Below are positions 7,236-13,466 of a stretch of DNA of 17,475 nt, piece by piece (position 1 is the stretch's first letter; each line of letters begins with the position of its first letter). Under the pieces are notes generated by a model that worked only from the letters and a program-made list of their open reading frames with translations, ran no database searches and was not told where the DNA came from. The stretch is from Oscillospiraceae bacterium (GTDB lineage: Bacteria > Bacillota > Clostridia > Oscillospirales > Acutalibacteraceae). The DNA lies in NCBI GenBank assembly GCA_019422905.1, contig JAHZCM010000024.1, positions 1 to 17,475 on the forward strand. Reading direction: 5' to 3'. The position numbers and the translations under genes are program-made.

Positions 7236-7296
7236 CGGGGACGGGCATGAAAAGGTTTTGACCGGTACGCCGGCAAAGCCGGAAGGCGCTTCCCCG
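7236..7296 (+). other. Candidate structured 5' leader of the DUF4317 mRNA
   Basis: A closing stem CGGGGA (7236-7241) / TCCCCG (7291-7296) encloses an internal hairpin CCGGC-AAA-GCCGG (7270-7282) and an A/T-rich joining segment. It ends just before the Shine-Dalgarno GAAAGG (7299-7304). I do not recognise a known riboswitch class. The base pairing is read directly; a regulatory role is inference. Confidence 0.3.
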
Positions 7297-7317
7297 AAGA
7301 AAGGTAAAGATTCGACG

Positions 7318-8454
7318 ATGAATGAAAAGGAAATTGCAGAGATCCGGCGGCGGTTCCGGCCGGATAAGAGCAATATCACACACGTGCGCGGCTGTTATGT
7401 CAATGAGCGGCAGGAGATTGTCTCCGTATTCGACCAGTCTCTGGCGCTTCTGCCGCAGGAGGAAAACGAGAACCTGCTCGCCGTTTTGCGGCGCACGCTT
7501 TCGGGCACGCAGGGCAAGAATCTGATCGATATGCCGTTTTCCACGGCGCAGGTGGTGGACAGCGACGAGCACCGCCTGCTGATGCGGCTGCGGGAATCCG
7601 CTCTGGGCGACGAGGACGCGGTGCAGGCCTTCTTTCAAAAGGTCATCGGCGCGTACCGCCCGGAGGGTACCTACCTGATCCTGCTCGCGTGCGATACATA
7701 CGACGTGCCGTACCGCGCGAAGGACGGCGCAAGGCTGGACGACGCTTCCAGCGAGGTATACGATTATATGCTGTGCAGCGTTTGCCCGGTCAAGGAGACG
7801 AAGCCCGTGCTGGGCTACAGCGTGCCGGAGAATGCGTTTCACAACCGCGGAACGGATTGGCTTGTCGGCGCGCCGGCGCTGGGCTTCCTGTTTCCGGCGT
7901 TTAACGACCGCAGCTGCGATATTTACAGCGCGCTGTACTATTCGCACGATGTGACGGAGAGCCACGCGGAATTTATCGATGCGATATTCCGCTGCCCGCC
8001 GCCGATGCCGGCGGAGGCGCAGAAGGAGACGTTCGGTGAAATTCTCGGAGACGCGCTCGCTGGTGCGTGCAGCTTCGACGTGGTGCAGTCTGTACACAGC
8101 GGGCTGTGCGAAATGATTGAGGAGCATAAGGTCAATAAGGAGGTCGAGCCGCTGACGGTTTCCAAAGGCACGGTAAAGACGATGCTGACCGCCTGCGGCG
8201 TGCCGGGCGAGCAGGTGGAGCGCTTCGACGAAAAGTACACTGCGGAGTTTGGCGGAGACGCTTCCCTAAGCCCGCGCAATCTGGTGGAGACGGGAAAATT
8301 CGAGGTGACGACGCCGGACGTGACGATCCGCGTCAACCCCGCGTGCAGCGGTTTAATCGAAACGCGCGTGATCGACGGCGCACGGTACATCCTGATCCGC
8401 GCCGACGACGGCGTGGAGGTCAACGGCGTCCGCATCCAAATCGAAGAGGAATAA
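7318..8454 (+). CDS. DUF4317 domain-containing protein
   Basis: This 378-residue protein is recognised as a DUF4317 family member by its N-terminal EIRRRFRPDKSNIT (5-18) followed by RGCYVNERQEI. The family is found mainly in Clostridia and has no established function. The protein appears soluble, acidic and without a signal peptide or membrane segment. The ATG at 7318 is preferred: the frame runs back to a TTG at 7258, but that would translate the leader structure. The only visible ribosome site, GAAAGG, is 13 nt upstream, which is long. It is transcribed from its own promoter (7154-7182) with a structured leader of about 130 nt, so expression may be controlled after initiation. It converges on the Na/Pi gene. 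The assignment rests on sequence resemblance recalled from the family; no catalytic residue is known. Confidence 0.85.
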   Translation: MNEKEIAEIRRRFRPDKSNITHVRGCYVNERQEIVSVFDQSLALLPQEENENLLAVLRRTLSGTQGKNLIDMPFSTAQVVDSDEHRLLMRLRESALGDEDAVQAFFQKVIGAYRPEGTYLILLACDTYDVPYRAKDGARLDDASSEVYDYMLCSVCPVKETKPVLGYSVPENAFHNRGTDWLVGAPALGFLFPAFNDRSCDIYSALYYSHDVTESHAEFIDAIFRCPPPMPAEAQKETFGEILGDALAGACSFDVVQSVHSGLCEMIEEHKVNKEVEPLTVSKGTVKTMLTACGVPGEQVERFDEKYTAEFGGDASLSPRNLVETGKFEVTTPDVTIRVNPACSGLIETRVIDGARYILIRADDGVEVNGVRIQIEEE

Positions 8455-8491
8455 AAGGCGTGCCGCCGCGCAGGAAGACACAACGGCACGC
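8453..8491 (-). terminator. Distal hairpin of a tandem minus-strand terminator
   Basis: Stem GCGTGCCG (8458-8465) / CGGCACGC (8484-8491), 8 bp perfect, is followed on the minus strand by CTTTTATT, which overlaps the DUF4317 stop codon. On the plus strand there is no T-run, so it is better oriented for the convergent Na/Pi transcript. Confidence 0.5.
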
Positions 8492-8493
8492 GC

Positions 8494-8538
8494 AAAAAGG
8501 CGGGCAGCACCGTTCCATCCGGAACGATACTGCCCGCC
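8494..8538 (-). terminator. Intrinsic terminator of the Na/Pi cotransporter transcript
   Basis: A 9-bp GC-rich stem (GGCGGGCAG 8499-8507 / CTGCCCGCC 8530-8538), a 3x3 internal loop, a 6-bp upper stem (CGTTCC/GGAACG) and a 4-nt loop are followed on the minus strand by TTTTT (8498-8494). It lies about 230 bp past the Na/Pi stop codon. Confidence 0.7.
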
Positions 8539-8539
8539 C

Positions 8540-8767
8540 GCGCTACGCGGAAACAGCACGTCTCCGGCGGCAGGACAACCGCCCGGGACGAAAAAGTTGG
8601 CGAAACAACGGAATCTTTCCGATAAATCTCCCAGATCGAAAGCGCGCGTTGCATTTTCCCAGCTATCTTGTTTCCAAGTCCTACTATAAATCAATCTGTT
8701 GTGCATTGCAAGCTAAAAGTTCCTGAAATTTGACCGGAGGAGACGGAACTTTGCAAGGACTGCCGTT
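8540..8767. other. Intergenic region with one inverted repeat, no gene seen
   Basis: These 228 bases lie between the tandem terminators and the Na/Pi stop codon. The only clear structure is an 8-bp inverted repeat, AAAGTTCC (8716-8723) / GGAACTTT (8745-8752). Read on the minus strand it is followed by one more T and could be a weak first terminator for the Na/Pi transcript. Open frames crossing the region have no recognisable protein and no convincing ribosome site. Confidence 0.4.
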
Positions 8768-10423
8768 TTATGCTTCCGTCGGAGCGTGGACCCCCGGAGT
8801 GGGAAGCTGCGCCATGGCTTCGCCGATATTTAAAATGTGGTCGCCGATGCGCTCAAAATCCGTGAGCAGCTCGGAGTAAATGACGGTGGCTTCATCCGTG
8901 CCCGCGTGCATGCGCTGCAACTGGCTCTGCCGCATGGCGAGCGTCATGTCGTCGATTTTCTGCTCCATCTGAGCGATCTTTTCAAGCCGGGCGGTGGTGA
9001 TGGATTCCAGCGGGTAAATGAGCCGCATGGCCTCCAGGCTGACCGCCTGCATCTGCCGGATCTCGGCCTTGGCGGAATCGGAAAAGGCGATGTTCTTTTC
9101 CACCAGCAGCTTTGTGTATTCACAGATATTCATGGCGTGGTCGCCGATACGCTCCAGATTGCCGGAGATCTTGAAGAAAGCGCTGATGCGCGCCGAATCG
9201 CGCTCGTTCGTCTCATAGACGATTACGGAGGAAATGTAGTTTGAGATTTCCTTGTTCAGATAGTCGATGGTTTCTTCGGTATCCTCCACCGCGGGCAGGC
9301 GCTTCGGCGTGCCGTCCAGCACGGTGAGAAAGCTCTCCTGCACGTTGCTCTCCACGATTTCCGCCATGCGGTTCAGCTCGCGGCTGATACCGGTGAGCAC
9401 GATTGCGGAGGTGCCGATGCGGTGCTCCGGCGAGCTTTCTACAGGCTTGATATAGAGCAGGCGGCGCTGGCTGATGCCGTCCGAAGCGTGCTCGGGCAGA
9501 ATGCGCTCCGCGATCTTTGCGAGCTGCGTGCCGAACGGAAGGAGCAGGAGCGTCGTCGCGATGTTGAAAATCGTGTGCATGGCGGCGATCTGCGCGGAAG
9601 GGCTTGTGGGCAAAAGGGCTTCCACAAGGCCGGTCAGCGGCGTAAACATGCAGATGAGCGTGAACAGCACGGCGCCGAACACGTTAAAGAGCAGGTGGAT
9701 GATGGTCGCGCGCTTTGCATTGCGGTTGGTGCCAATGGAGGCGAGCACTGCCGTGATGCAGGTGCCGATATTCTGGCCGAACAGGATATAAACCGCGCTG
9801 GGCAGGCCGATCAGCCCGCTGGCCGCCAGCGTTTGCAGGATGCCGACGGAGGCAGAGGACGACTGGATGATCGCCGTGAAAAGCATGCCAACGAGAATGC
9901 CGAGCAGCGGGTTCGACATTTTGGTCATCAGATCGATGAAAAATGGGGATTCGCGCAGCGGCGACATGGAGTCGCTCATCATGCCCATGCCGAGAAACAG
10001 GATGCCGAGGCCGGCGATGATCTGCCCCCAGTGGCGCAGGACGGGTTTTTTCAAAAACACAATGAAAGCGACGCCGATGAAAGCGAAGAGCGGCGCAAGC
10101 GCGCCCACATCCAGCGCGATCAGAAGGCCGGTCACCGTGGTGCCGACGTTTGCGCCCATGATGATCCACACGGCCTGCCGCAGCGCCATCATGCCGGAAT
10201 TTACGAAGCCGACGACCATGACGGTCGTGGCGGAGGAGGACTGGATTGCCGCCGTGATACCGGCGCCGACCAGAATGCCGAGAAAACGGTTGGCGGTGAG
10301 CTTTTCAAGAATGCGCTTCATGCGGTTGCCCGCCGCAGCCTCCAGACCCGCGCTCATCATCTGCATGCCGTAGAGAAACAGGGCCAGGCCGCCGAGCAGC
10401 CCGAAAATATCGCTGATCTGCAT
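8768..10423 (-). CDS. Na/Pi cotransporter family protein with C-terminal PhoU domain
   Basis: This 551-residue membrane protein joins a sodium:phosphate symporter core to a cytoplasmic PhoU-like domain. The membrane half shows the duplicated family repeat: QSSSATT at 61-67 with ANVGTT at 91-96, and QSSSAS at 187-192 with QNIGTC at 217-222. The C-terminal half (about 340-545) is helical and carries two PhoU metal-binding motifs, ERIGDH at 424-429 and 524-529. Members take up phosphate, or in some bacteria export it, using Na+; the PhoU domain probably senses or gates. No two-component or Pst phosphate genes are nearby. A perfect-consensus promoter (10628-10656) drives a leader of about 200 nt containing an intrinsic terminator (10472-10523), and no second promoter is seen between that terminator and the gene. 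Expression therefore likely depends on read-through. Confidence 0.92.
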   Translation of the reverse strand: MQISDIFGLLGGLALFLYGMQMMSAGLEAAAGNRMKRILEKLTANRFLGILVGAGITAAIQSSSATTVMVVGFVNSGMMALRQAVWIIMGANVGTTVTGLLIALDVGALAPLFAFIGVAFIVFLKKPVLRHWGQIIAGLGILFLGMGMMSDSMSPLRESPFFIDLMTKMSNPLLGILVGMLFTAIIQSSSASVGILQTLAASGLIGLPSAVYILFGQNIGTCITAVLASIGTNRNAKRATIIHLLFNVFGAVLFTLICMFTPLTGLVEALLPTSPSAQIAAMHTIFNIATTLLLLPFGTQLAKIAERILPEHASDGISQRRLLYIKPVESSPEHRIGTSAIVLTGISRELNRMAEIVESNVQESFLTVLDGTPKRLPAVEDTEETIDYLNKEISNYISSVIVYETNERDSARISAFFKISGNLERIGDHAMNICEYTKLLVEKNIAFSDSAKAEIRQMQAVSLEAMRLIYPLESITTARLEKIAQMEQKIDDMTLAMRQSQLQRMHAGTDEATVIYSELLTDFERIGDHILNIGEAMAQLPTPGVHAPTEA

Positions 10424-10471
10424 GAAATTTCCTTTTCCTTTCCTGTGCGGGCCGGCCGGAAGCCGGTAAAG

Positions 10472-10523
10472 AAAAAAACGGCTTGGCCCGGTCTCCTGTT
10501 CGAAGGTCGGGCTGAGCCGTTTT
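10472..10523 (-). terminator. Intrinsic terminator inside the Na/Pi 5' leader (candidate attenuator)
   Basis: On the minus strand a 16-bp stem with two G-T wobbles (10523-10508 pairing with 10490-10475) and a 17-nt loop is followed by a run of seven T (10478-10472, four of which pair in the stem) and a C. It lies about 100 nt after the predicted transcript start and 48 bp before the ATG. It also has T-rich sequence on the plus strand, so bidirectional action is possible, but no plus-strand gene ends here. Position and strength suit conditional attenuation. Confidence 0.6.
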
Positions 10524-10563
10524 ATTTTCCTGTGGAGATGTGCGCAGCCGCGGTTCGCTCCAT
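10522..10563 (-). CDS. Candidate 13-residue leader peptide upstream of the Na/Pi gene
   Basis: A short open frame encodes MERTAAAHISTGK and stop. AAAGGA lies 8 nt before its ATG, a good ribosome site. Its TAA stop (10524-10522) touches the first bases of the terminator stem, so a ribosome ending there would cover the 5' arm and could favour read-through. This geometry resembles ribosome-mediated attenuation, but there is no obvious run of control codons and a frame this short could arise by chance. Confidence 0.3.
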   Translation of the reverse strand: MERTAAAHISTGK

Positions 10564-10627
10564 TTTCGTCTTCCTTTACAATACCCGCAATTTTGCTTTA
10601 CTTCTATTTTACCTGATTTTCATCCTG

Positions 10628-10656
10628 ATTATAGGCAACAGGTAGGAATGTGTCAA
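10628..10656 (-). promoter_or_regulatory. Perfect-consensus promoter for the Na/Pi leader
   Basis: Minus strand TTGACA (10656-10651), 17-bp spacer, TATAAT (10633-10628): consensus at both boxes with ideal spacing. Transcription would begin near 10621. The 10424-10750 gap between the Na/Pi and Spx/ArsC-like genes holds this promoter, the leader peptide, the attenuator and the divergent promoter at 10690-10718. Confidence 0.85.
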
Positions 10657-10689
10657 TAAAATCGGCGGAAACTTAACCCAGATTTAACA

Positions 10690-10718
10690 TTGCGCGCAAG
10701 GACGTGCCGTGATAGAAT
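10690..10718 (+). promoter_or_regulatory. Promoter for the Spx/ArsC-like gene
   Basis: TTGCGC (10690-10695), 17-bp spacer, TAGAAT (10713-10718), with a TGA directly before the -10 box giving an extended -10 (TGnTAGAAT). The start near 10725 would leave a leader of about 26 nt. Confidence 0.6.
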
Positions 10719-10750
10719 TAGAAAAATAAACCGAATGGGGGAAAATCACC

Positions 10751-11104
10751 GTGCTGTTTATCGAATATCCCAAATGCTCCACCTGTAAAAAAGCGAAGGC
10801 GTGGCTGGAGGAAAACGGATTTGCGTTTACGGACCGCCATATTGTGCAGCAGAACCCGACGGCGGAGGAGCTTGCGCTGTGGCAGCGGCAGAGCGGCCTG
10901 CCACTCAAACGCTTTTTCAATGTGAGCGGCCTGCTGTATAAATCGCTGGCCCTGAAGGACAAGCTGCCGCAGATGACGGAGGCGGAGCAGCTTGCGCTGC
11001 TTTCAAGCGACGGAATGCTCGTCAAGCGTCCGATTTTGGTGGACGGCGAGCGGGTGCTCGTGGGCTTTAAGGCGTCCGAATGGGAAGCGGCGCTGAAAAA
11101 GTGA
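10751..11104 (+). CDS. Spx/ArsC-like (arsenate reductase family) thioredoxin-fold protein
   Basis: This 117-residue protein has the ArsC/Spx thioredoxin-like fold. A redox CxxC (C9-S-T-C12) opens the first helix, and the C-terminal half carries the family stretch DGMLVKRPILVDGERVLVGF. The N-terminal FIEYPKCSTCKKA and the middle FFNVSGLLYKSL match the YusI/YffB-like branch usually annotated as arsenate reductase family. Members of that branch are small thiol oxidoreductases of mostly unproved role; true arsenate reduction or Spx-type RNA polymerase binding cannot be claimed. The GTG start at 10751 is chosen because GGGGGA (10737-10742) lies 8 nt upstream and the protein begins at the expected first strand. 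It is monocistronic with its own promoter and terminator, and no ars operon genes are near. Confidence 0.88.
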   Translation: MLFIEYPKCSTCKKAKAWLEENGFAFTDRHIVQQNPTAEELALWQRQSGLPLKRFFNVSGLLYKSLALKDKLPQMTEAEQLALLSSDGMLVKRPILVDGERVLVGFKASEWEAALKK

Positions 11105-11110
11105 AAAGGA

Positions 11111-11150
11111 CGCCCGGCGCATCCGTTTTGGAATGCGCCGGGCGCATTTT
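11111..11150. terminator. Bidirectional terminator between the Spx/ArsC-like and isomerase D genes
   Basis: A perfect 12-bp GC-rich stem (CGCCCGGCGCAT 11111-11122 / ATGCGCCGGGCG 11133-11144) is followed by CATTTTAT on the plus strand and TCCTTTTC on the minus strand. It can end the Spx/ArsC-like transcript and the converging oxidoreductase 2 / isomerase D transcript. Confidence 0.85.
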
Positions 11151-11177
11151 ATGGTACGAATATAGGATCTTTAAAGC

Positions 11178-12011
11178 TTACAGGCCGAGCACGTCGCGGA
11201 TATAGATGCGGGAAACCTCGGCGGAGTGGAAGTTGCAGACCTCCGGACGATCCAGCTCCACGCAGAGGACGCCGTCGTAGCCGACCTCCTCAAGCGCCGC
11301 TTTGACGGCGGGAAAGTTGACCGTGCCGTGGCCGAGCGCGCGGAAGGTGCGCATTTTGTCGCTGCCCACGGCGGTTTGCAGGGCAAAGGTATCCACATCC
11401 TTCAGGTGCATAAAGGCGAGACGGTCGCCGTACTGGCGGATCAGCGCCGCCGGATCCATGCCGGCAAGCGTCGTGTGCGCGGTATCGATGCAGAAGGAGA
11501 CGACCTCGGGATTCGTGTGCGCCGCAAAGTAATCGATATCACTCTGCGAGAACACACAGGTGCCGTAGTGCGGGTGGAAGCAGACGGTTACGCCGCGCTC
11601 CTTGGCGTAGGCGCCCAGCTCGTTGACGATGGCGCACATCTTGTCGATCATTTCCGGGTTTGTCGGGCGCTCCGTCGGGCCGTCGTCGCCGAAGCCGCCG
11701 TTCTGGCAGTTGTACCACTTGCCGCCGACCGCCGCGCGGAAATCAACCTGCTCCTTTGCGATGCGCAGGGATTCCTCCACATCAAAGGTAAAGTGGCCGT
11801 AGAGGTTGACGAGCTCCACACCGCAGTCCTTTGCGAGCTGTACGAGCTCATCGGGATCGTCCTTGTAAAAATCGCGGATAAATGCGAAGTTTTCCACATA
11901 GTCGTAGCCGAGGAATTTGCACTCGCGGAAGGACTGGGCGAGCTGCTCCTTGGCGGCCTCCGGTTCGTGGCTTTTGATCCATGTCCAGCCGGTATAGCAT
12001 ACTTTCATCAT
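11178..12011 (-). CDS. IolE-like TIM-barrel sugar isomerase/dehydratase (isomerase D)
   Basis: This 277-residue protein of the xylose isomerase-like superfamily most resembles IolE (2-keto-myo-inositol dehydratase) types. It has VCFHPHYGT (H146, H148), FCIDTAHTTLAGMDP (D176), FMHLKDVD (H202), a LGHGTVNF segment and VELDRP (E252). The start at 12011 is chosen because AAAGGA lies 9 nt upstream; an in-frame ATG six codons earlier overlaps that site. It is the second gene of an operon with oxidoreductase 2 (33 bp gap), under a promoter divergent from an AraC regulator. Oxidation followed by dehydration or isomerisation of a keto-sugar or keto-inositol is the natural reading. Other iol genes (iolB, iolC, iolD, iolJ) are absent here, so inositol catabolism itself is not established. 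Confidence 0.87.
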   Translation of the reverse strand: MMKVCYTGWTWIKSHEPEAAKEQLAQSFRECKFLGYDYVENFAFIRDFYKDDPDELVQLAKDCGVELVNLYGHFTFDVEESLRIAKEQVDFRAAVGGKWYNCQNGGFGDDGPTERPTNPEMIDKMCAIVNELGAYAKERGVTVCFHPHYGTCVFSQSDIDYFAAHTNPEVVSFCIDTAHTTLAGMDPAALIRQYGDRLAFMHLKDVDTFALQTAVGSDKMRTFRALGHGTVNFPAVKAALEEVGYDGVLCVELDRPEVCNFHSAEVSRIYIRDVLGL

Positions 12012-12044
12012 AACGCAGTTTCCTTTCAAAATAAATTTTAAGTG

Positions 12045-13253
12045 TTATTCGTCGAGCACGCCGTGCATCGGGTTGTTTTGCATCGGCGCCGTGCGGGTGT
12101 ATCTGGTTTTCAGCGGGACGAGCGCGCCCGCCTCCGAGGACTTTGAAAAGCTCGTCAGAATCTCAAGCACGTGATGCTGCTGCTGATAGTTCGCGCGGAA
12201 GTCGCGGCCGCTGCGCAGCGCCTTGCACAGGTCGGCGAGACCGAGCGCGCGGGAATTCTCCGCATAGTCGAACAGCAGCGGGATTTCCTTGTAGCCCTCG
12301 TAAATGTTCGGCACGGTCTTTTTCTCCAGTGCCGGATCGGTTTTCGGCGCTGCGGCCTGATCCTCCGGGCGGAGCAGCAGAACCGGGCCGCCGAAGGTGT
12401 TCGGGTCGGGCACGATCAGGGTGCCCTTTGTGCCGTAAACCTCAAAGCGTGCCTGCGCCTGCGAGCTGTAATGCACGTCGAAGGTCGTCAGGATCTGCGC
12501 GACCGCGCCGCTGGAAAACAGGATGTTGCCGCACAAGTGCGTGTCGACGTCCACATCGATAATTTCGCCGCAATGCGGGTCGGAGGTGATGATGCGCTCC
12601 TTAAAGGATTTTTTCGTCATGCCCATCACGGCCTTCGCCTCGCCCAGAAGCTGGACGAGCGCCGTCACATAGTAGGGACCCATATCCATCATGGGGCCGC
12701 CGCCGCGCTTGTAATAGAATTCCGGGTCCGGATGCCACGTCTCGTGGCCGTGACAGACCATCGCGCAGTTTGCGCCGATGACGTCGCCGATCATGCCGCT
12801 GTCGATGATGTGCCGCGCCGTCTGGACGCCCGCGCCCATGAACGTGTCCGGCGCGCCGCCGAGCAGCAGCCCCTTTTCCTGCGCGAGGGCCACCAGCTCG
12901 TCCGCTTCCTCCATATCCACCGCAAGGGGCTTTTCGGAATATACGTGCTTGCCGTGAAGCAGCGCCTGCTTCGTCACCTCAAAGTGCTCGTAGGGGCGGG
13001 TGAGGTTCAGGATCACCTCGACCTCGGGATCCGCAAAGGCCTCATACATATCCTTGTAGATTTTCGGCACGGCGGCTTTTGCGCCCTGCTCAATTCTGGC
13101 GCGCACATCGGCCGCGCCTTTTTCGGCGCGCTCCGGAATCAGATCGCACACGCCGATCAGCTCGACCTCCCGGAAGGTCTCCGTGAGATTTTTCAAGTAA
13201 ATGCCGCTGATGGCGCCGACGCCGATCATAGCAACTCGAACGGGTTTTGTCAT
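12045..13253 (-). CDS. Gfo/Idh/MocA family oxidoreductase 2
   Basis: This 402-residue NAD(P)-dependent oxidoreductase has a Rossmann domain with AMIGVGAIS (glycines 11 and 13), the EKP motif with catalytic K108 (SEKPLAV), and the active-site MMDMGPYY (188-195), in which Tyr replaces the His of inositol dehydrogenase-type enzymes. It is a paralogue of oxidoreductase 1, sharing APDxFMGAxVQTAR, a DMGxYY motif and a PDPNxFGG segment. It is the first gene of the operon with isomerase D. A GGA-rich ribosome site lies about 10 nt before the ATG. Its promoter has an extended -10 but a poor -35 box, with AraC-like direct repeats touching the -35 position, which suggests activation by the adjacent AraC protein. 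The substrate is unknown; a ring hydroxyl of a sugar, glycoside or cyclitol is the usual family target. Confidence 0.9.
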   Translation of the reverse strand: MTKPVRVAMIGVGAISGIYLKNLTETFREVELIGVCDLIPERAEKGAADVRARIEQGAKAAVPKIYKDMYEAFADPEVEVILNLTRPYEHFEVTKQALLHGKHVYSEKPLAVDMEEADELVALAQEKGLLLGGAPDTFMGAGVQTARHIIDSGMIGDVIGANCAMVCHGHETWHPDPEFYYKRGGGPMMDMGPYYVTALVQLLGEAKAVMGMTKKSFKERIITSDPHCGEIIDVDVDTHLCGNILFSSGAVAQILTTFDVHYSSQAQARFEVYGTKGTLIVPDPNTFGGPVLLLRPEDQAAAPKTDPALEKKTVPNIYEGYKEIPLLFDYAENSRALGLADLCKALRSGRDFRANYQQQHHVLEILTSFSKSSEAGALVPLKTRYTRTAPMQNNPMHGVLDE

Positions 13254-13287
13254 TTCAACACTTTCCTTTCCTCCGTTTGGGGTTTAC

Positions 13288-13316
13288 TTGCATTATAGCA
13301 TCGGCCGTGGTAAAAT
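13288..13316 (+). promoter_or_regulatory. Candidate promoter for the AraC gene
   Basis: TTGCAT (13288-13293), 17-bp spacer, TAAAAT (13311-13316). It overlaps the opposing oxidoreductase 2 promoter, so the two would compete for polymerase. Its start, near 13323, falls inside the proximal AraC-like half-site, consistent with autorepression. The leader would be about 145 nt. Confidence 0.4.
13292..13300 (-). promoter_or_regulatory. Extended -10 promoter of the oxidoreductase 2 / isomerase D operon
   Basis: Minus strand TGCTATAAT (13300-13292) is an extended -10 element. At the 17-bp position the -35 sequence is ATGTAT, a poor match, as expected for an activator-dependent promoter. Confidence 0.6.
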
Positions 13317-13319
13317 ACA

Positions 13320-13347
13320 TGCCAAAAGACAGATTTTTTGTGCCAAA
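13320..13347 (-). promoter_or_regulatory. Candidate AraC operator: TTTGGCA direct repeat, 21-bp spacing
   Basis: On the minus strand TTTGGCA occurs at 13347-13341 and again at 13326-13320, exactly 21 bp (two helical turns) apart. The proximal copy overlaps the first base of the -35 position of the operon promoter. This is the arrangement of tandem AraC-family half-sites at activated promoters. The regulator gene lies next door. Confidence 0.5.
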
Positions 13348-13380
13348 TATTGCGCAGTCCGGCGGCTTTGTGTTTCCACC

Positions 13381-13411
13381 GCCGTTTGGGAAGAAAAGGC
13401 GGCGGTTTGGG
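13381..13411 (+). promoter_or_regulatory. Second 21-bp-spaced direct repeat (GCsGTTTGGG) before the AraC gene
   Basis: GCCGTTTGGG (13381-13390) and GCGGTTTGGG (13402-13411) match at 9 of 10 positions and are also 21 bp apart, in the opposite orientation to the TTTGGCA pair. A further GTTTGGGG is at 13275-13282. The shared core TTTGGs suggests the same AraC protein binds here to control its own gene. Confidence 0.4.
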
Positions 13412-13466
13412 CCGCGATGGGGCTGTCGGCTTGCGATGAGGCTGGATGAAAGAAAGGGGTGGGAAC

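Noticed and set aside
7039..8127. A 362-codon minus-strand frame
   Set aside because: It is antisense to isomerase C and DUF4317; Arg/His-rich with no recognisable fold.
10491..10507. GTTCGAA in the attenuator loop, resembling a tRNA T-loop
   Set aside because: There is no cloverleaf, acceptor stem or anticodon arm around it; it is only the loop of the terminator.
9422..10645. A 407-codon plus-strand frame
   Set aside because: It is antisense to the Na/Pi gene and its leader and of low-complexity composition; a shadow.
11178..13253. Inositol catabolism (iol) operon
   Set aside because: An IolG-like and an IolE-like fold are present, but the oxidoreductase lacks the usual DxGxH and no iolB, iolC, iolD, iolJ or inositol transporter is seen. 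The name would overstate the evidence.
12171..13298. A 375-codon plus-strand frame
   Set aside because: It is antisense to oxidoreductase 2, whose Rossmann and EKP motifs are unmistakable, and has no ribosome site.
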